From the NCBI GenBank assembly GCA_944392965.1, contig CALXYM010000002.1, forward strand, positions 62,001 to 126,000: 64,000 bases of DNA, written 5' to 3'. The position numbers and the translations under genes were made by a program. The DNA is from an uncultured Spirochaetaceae bacterium (GTDB lineage: Bacteria; Spirochaetota; Spirochaetia; Sphaerochaetales; Sphaerochaetaceae). Of the stretch, positions 60,918 through 64,000 are shown in pieces (the stretch's first letter is position 1; each line of letters opens with the position of its first letter). The notes below the pieces were generated by a model. That model ran no database searches and had not been told where the DNA came from. It was given only the letters and a program-made list of their open reading frames with translations.

Positions 60918-62975
60918 ATGAGAAAAACATTCACCTTTTTCCTGACGGCATTAATGCTGATCCTCCTCGTCATCTCATGCGAGGAGAGTGCAGGAGTGGC
61001 TACCATGCGGATAAGTCTGAATTCGGATACAGCCCGATTAATCGCTCCTGAGGACATACCATTGGATGTGGTGAGCTATCATATCACAGGGGATGGCCCA
61101 GGAGACGCCACATTCGACATAACAACCACGAAAACAAGTACGACGTTAAGTGGTGTCGTGGTGGGAGAATGGACTATAAACGCGACGGGAATGAACAGTC
61201 TTGGACAGGCTATAGTCACAGGAAGTACCACGTTCACTCTCAGCGTGAACAATCCGAGCGTCATCGTCCGTTTGAACAGTCTTGTTGGAAACGGCAACCT
61301 CTCGATATCCATGAACTGGAATACGGATGTGGTATCATCTCCAAGGATAGAACTGGAACTGACTTCTCAGGACGGGAGTGAGAGTGAAAGCCTGAATGCA
61401 AACATGAACGCCGCGGAAGGAACGGCAACGATGACTAAAACGGGTCTTTCCTCAGGCTCTTACATCCTCCAGGGAAGACTCTATTCCAATGATATCCTCA
61501 TGTCCGGCTTCACAGAAGCTGTCAGGATAGTCGGAGATGCCACAAGTGAGAAGGAGATAGAATTCAATCTAGATGATTTCCCTTACGCTCCCGGTTCCCT
61601 TCAGCTGCTGGACCAATCCGGAGTTCCCGTTGAATGTACGGTGGAAGGACTCGCAAGCGAGGTGAACGCGGGAGAAGCCGTATCAATATCTCTTGTACCG
61701 GCACGGGCAAACCTGAGTGATATAACCGTGAAATGGTATGTGGATGGGGCATATGAGGCGACGGGAACAAATGTGGAGATATCATTCTCACCAGGGGCAC
61801 ACCGTCTCGATGCAGTTGCATATACGAATAAGATCGGATCCTATGGTTCCTGTTCCATCTCCTTCAATGCACTGGTGAAAACCGAGATAGGAGTTCCGGG
61901 TAACGCCGTGAGGCTAGACTCATCAACAGGTCTGAAGATGGGAGCAAACACCGTAATGAAATTCCTTCCTGATGGGAAACTTATGGTAATAAGCGGAGTA
62001 CATAACAGTTTGCAGATTGCTTCGATGATGAGAAATACGATAGACATCGTAAAAGAATACGGAATCTCCACACTACCGTCCCTGACAAGCGATCCTGTTG
62101 ATCTTGATTATCATCTCCTGGACAGCAGCGGAACCTATGCTGTTCTGGTGGCAATGAATAGCCCGACGAATTCGGTAAGATTCAATTACATTCCAAACAC
62201 CGGCACAGTCTCCCAGATAGAGGCCTGCAACGGGGTGAGAACATCATTTAACGGGAATACCGCGAAATACACATCAGCCGTTGGTCATGTCGATTTTGAT
62301 GAGGTGATGAATAACTTCGTATTCATCGGCTTAGATACGGATGGAAAGAATAATTTCCTCCTTGAGCGTTACGTCCCATCGGTAAACGCCACCGAGGATT
62401 TCGCATTCAGAGGATGGGAAGTCTCCTCTCAGGTCGAGACTAACACGAAGATGAACATGCAGAACATAACTACACTCGCAGTCTCTCCTGACAGCATGTA
62501 CTACCTCGTGGGTAATGAGAAAGGGAATATAGCAAAACTCGGACATAGAACGTTCTCAAACGGTGCGGCAATGAAGAGCGACTACTCCCTCCCATCCCTC
62601 GATAACGCAAAATATGAGGGACTGAGGAAGATTGAATTCTCTGAGAGTGGAATCGCATACATCCTGGGATCTGATTATATTGCCGCTTATGATGGAGGAA
62701 AGGACTCGGAAGTATTCTTTAAAAAGATAAGTGGAGCCTCATTCACGGATCTGGCTGTCAACGATATCACAGGAAACATCTATCTTGTCAGTGCTGAGAC
62801 CATGCAGCTCTACTCTTACAGTCTCGATGAAAGCGGAAACATCGGAGAGGCGACGATAATAGACACACTGAACTCAAACAGGAATCTCGAGCTAAGTGAG
62901 GATGGATCCTACCTAATCCTCTACACGAAGGACAACGCTACGAACGTCGAGGTGATGAGAGTAAGAACCATTTAA
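60918..62975 (+). CDS. Large hypothetical lipoprotein
   Basis: The 685-residue protein has a lipoprotein signal (VISCEES, Cys near residue 20). Ig-like beta domains follow (about 25-330), with a WYVDGAYEATGTNV phrase typical of bacterial Ig-like folds. The C-terminal ~350 residues contain repeats such as SPDSMYYLVGNEKG and SEDGSYLILYTKD, suggesting a beta-propeller. I start at MRKTFTFFL (60918), with AAGGAGG 7 nt upstream. Probably surface exposed; no enzyme motif seen. It ends 4 nt into the next gene on the other strand. Confidence 0.7.
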   Translation: MRKTFTFFLTALMLILLVISCEESAGVATMRISLNSDTARLIAPEDIPLDVVSYHITGDGPGDATFDITTTKTSTTLSGVVVGEWTINATGMNSLGQAIVTGSTTFTLSVNNPSVIVRLNSLVGNGNLSISMNWNTDVVSSPRIELELTSQDGSESESLNANMNAAEGTATMTKTGLSSGSYILQGRLYSNDILMSGFTEAVRIVGDATSEKEIEFNLDDFPYAPGSLQLLDQSGVPVECTVEGLASEVNAGEAVSISLVPARANLSDITVKWYVDGAYEATGTNVEISFSPGAHRLDAVAYTNKIGSYGSCSISFNALVKTEIGVPGNAVRLDSSTGLKMGANTVMKFLPDGKLMVISGVHNSLQIASMMRNTIDIVKEYGISTLPSLTSDPVDLDYHLLDSSGTYAVLVAMNSPTNSVRFNYIPNTGTVSQIEACNGVRTSFNGNTAKYTSAVGHVDFDEVMNNFVFIGLDTDGKNNFLLERYVPSVNATEDFAFRGWEVSSQVETNTKMNMQNITTLAVSPDSMYYLVGNEKGNIAKLGHRTFSNGAAMKSDYSLPSLDNAKYEGLRKIEFSESGIAYILGSDYIAAYDGGKDSEVFFKKISGASFTDLAVNDITGNIYLVSAETMQLYSYSLDESGNIGEATIIDTLNSNRNLELSEDGSYLILYTKDNATNVEVMRVRTI

Positions 62976-63958
62976 CCGTCTATGACCTTACCATCTGAGA
63001 TGAGCGTCTCACTCATTTCAATAACTTCTTCCGGTATACTTAGACCAAGTCTGGAGGCGACATCTAAATTCAGATAGAGCTCAAGACTGTTCTGGTCCAG
63101 GTATACCGTTCCAATCTCTTCCAGCCTCTCTCCATTAAGATAGCGTTCAATTATCTCTCCCGTAAGAAGTCCTGATGCGTAGTAATCGAAACCACCCGCA
63201 AGAAGGACATCCGTATCATAGCTGCTTGTCACATCGGCACTGAAAAGAGGTACAGAATGCGAGATGCACACCTCAGAGAGGGCCGTAATCGCGCTTATCA
63301 CGGTGTTGTCGGTTGCGACATATACGGCATCCACCCTGTCGATTATTGATTCTGCTGCCATTCTTACTTCACTTGAATTGGTGACGGATGCACTTATAAG
63401 TGTAATCCCCTCCTCTGCCGCCGCATCGCTCATCGCCTCAAGAAGGACGATGCCGTTCGCTTCTCCAGAGGTGTAAATCATACCCAGGTTCTTAATGTCT
63501 GGCAGTATCATTTGAATAAGATCCAGATGTGCCTTAACAGGAACCATGTCTGAAACTCCTGCTATGTTGCTTATCCCCTCTCCTACAAGTCCTGCAACGA
63601 CAGGATCTGTTACGGAAGAGAATATCAAAGGCGTATCCATATCGATGTTGGCTAGAGCCTGAGCAGTTACAGTTGCAATCCCTATGTTTATATCCGTCCC
63701 CTCATTCTTGAATACCTGTGCAATCTGTGATGCCGCTGTAACCTCTCCATTGGCATTCTGAACGTCATAAGTGAAGGAATATGGAGTTGAGGCAAGATAA
63801 TCCTTTATTCCCTGTTCTATTGCATCCAAGGCAGGATGGGCAAGAAGTTTAGATATTCCGATGAGATAAGTCTGAGAACCATCGCTCTCCCTTACACCCT
63901 CTGCAAAAACGGAAACCAGGGACAGGATCAAAGCAACGAGAATTATGATTCTTCTCAT
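62972..63958 (-). CDS. ABC transporter substrate-binding protein (TrpX-like family)
   Basis: The 328-residue protein has a signal peptide (about 1-19) and the two-lobe fold of the ABC_sub_bind (PF04392) family, with IGISKLLAHPALDAIEQGIKD, TPLIFSSVTDPV and VDAVYVATDNTV. Family members bind amino acids, such as tryptophan or tyrosine, or other small ligands. Permease and ATPase genes may lie beyond the right edge. A palindrome spans its start region. Confidence 0.85.
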   Translation of the reverse strand: MRRIIILVALILSLVSVFAEGVRESDGSQTYLIGISKLLAHPALDAIEQGIKDYLASTPYSFTYDVQNANGEVTAASQIAQVFKNEGTDINIGIATVTAQALANIDMDTPLIFSSVTDPVVAGLVGEGISNIAGVSDMVPVKAHLDLIQMILPDIKNLGMIYTSGEANGIVLLEAMSDAAAEEGITLISASVTNSSEVRMAAESIIDRVDAVYVATDNTVISAITALSEVCISHSVPLFSADVTSSYDTDVLLAGGFDYYASGLLTGEIIERYLNGERLEEIGTVYLDQNSLELYLNLDVASRLGLSIPEEVIEMSETLISDGKVIDG

Positions 63959-63982
63959 AGTAACACCTCTTTTGTGTTACTA
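63958..63982 (-). promoter_or_regulatory. Palindrome over the ribosome site of the substrate-binding protein
   Basis: TAGTAACAC (63958-63966) and GTGTTACTA (63974-63982) are perfect 9-bp inverted arms with a 7-nt centre containing the AGAGG ribosome site. A TATAGT -10 box (63979-63984) overlaps the upstream arm. It may be a repressor operator, an RNA hairpin hiding the ribosome site, or both. Confidence 0.5.
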
Positions 63983-64000
63983 TACACAGATACAACCATC

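Noticed and set aside
1-64000. CRISPR arrays, complete insertion sequences, prophage genes or rRNA genes
   Set aside because: I saw no regularly spaced direct repeats, transposase or phage structural motifs, or rRNA signature sequences.

Overview
The window looks like chromosome from a spirochaete, most likely near Sphaerochaeta or Treponema. The signs are a phenylalanyl-tRNA synthetase of the archaeal type (a known spirochaete trait), many small secreted or outer-membrane proteins and lipoproteins, PepSY, patatin and PD-(D/E)XK ATPase genes, and Shine-Dalgarno sites of the AGGAGG kind. The genus is an inference; no rRNA gene is present.

Layout. 1-6.7 kb: a partial MMPL/RND transporter, a DUF4143 ATPase, tRNA-Pro(CGG), a DUF2974 hydrolase and a barrel-type outer-membrane protein with a structured leader. 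6.8-13.6 kb: LOG phosphoribohydrolase and YitT on the plus strand, then a fused 2-oxoacid dehydrogenase E1 and pheS-pheT on the minus strand. 13.7-19.8 kb: two AAA-ATPase/DUF1703 genes flanking a purine salvage cluster (hpt, a second phosphoribosyltransferase, purA). 19.8-27.6 kb: a complete histidine operon in the order hisL-G-D-C-B-H-A-F-IE, preceded by a His-rich leader peptide and an attenuator, with a pentapeptide-repeat gene at its end. 27.6-34.2 kb: a membrane protein, a YjjG-like HAD phosphatase, FKBP lipoprotein, class I fumarase, YhcC radical SAM protein and a patatin-barrel protein. 34.2-42.2 kb: a housekeeping run cdaA-cdaR-acpS-truA-(UDG-like)-priA-def-fmt, preceded by glpK. 42.3-46.6 kb: an accessory island of unknown genes and decaying genes. 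46.6-64 kb: PepSY protein with a two-component system, patatin, M16C protease, endonuclease IV, envelope proteins, peptidase T, an arginase-family protein, a PTS IIA protein, a large lipoprotein and an ABC substrate-binding protein.

The most notable observations are these. (1) At 42789-42848 the first gene of the island has a canonical slippery heptamer, a 7-nt spacer and a strong stem-loop, exactly where a -1 shift would extend the protein by 65 residues. (2) The his operon copies the enterobacterial gene order, both gene fusions and the leader-peptide attenuator. (3) At least eight genes lack a Shine-Dalgarno site and have a -10 promoter box 6-8 nt before the start codon, which predicts leaderless mRNAs; the divergent nfo and M16C genes even share overlapping -35 boxes. 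(4) The glpK leader can fold into mutually exclusive structures.

In the accessory island a GNAT-type toxin is broken by a frameshift, an AbrB-type antitoxin by an amber codon and an RNase H-like gene by frameshift and truncation. This suggests a site where mobile or addiction genes arrive and decay.
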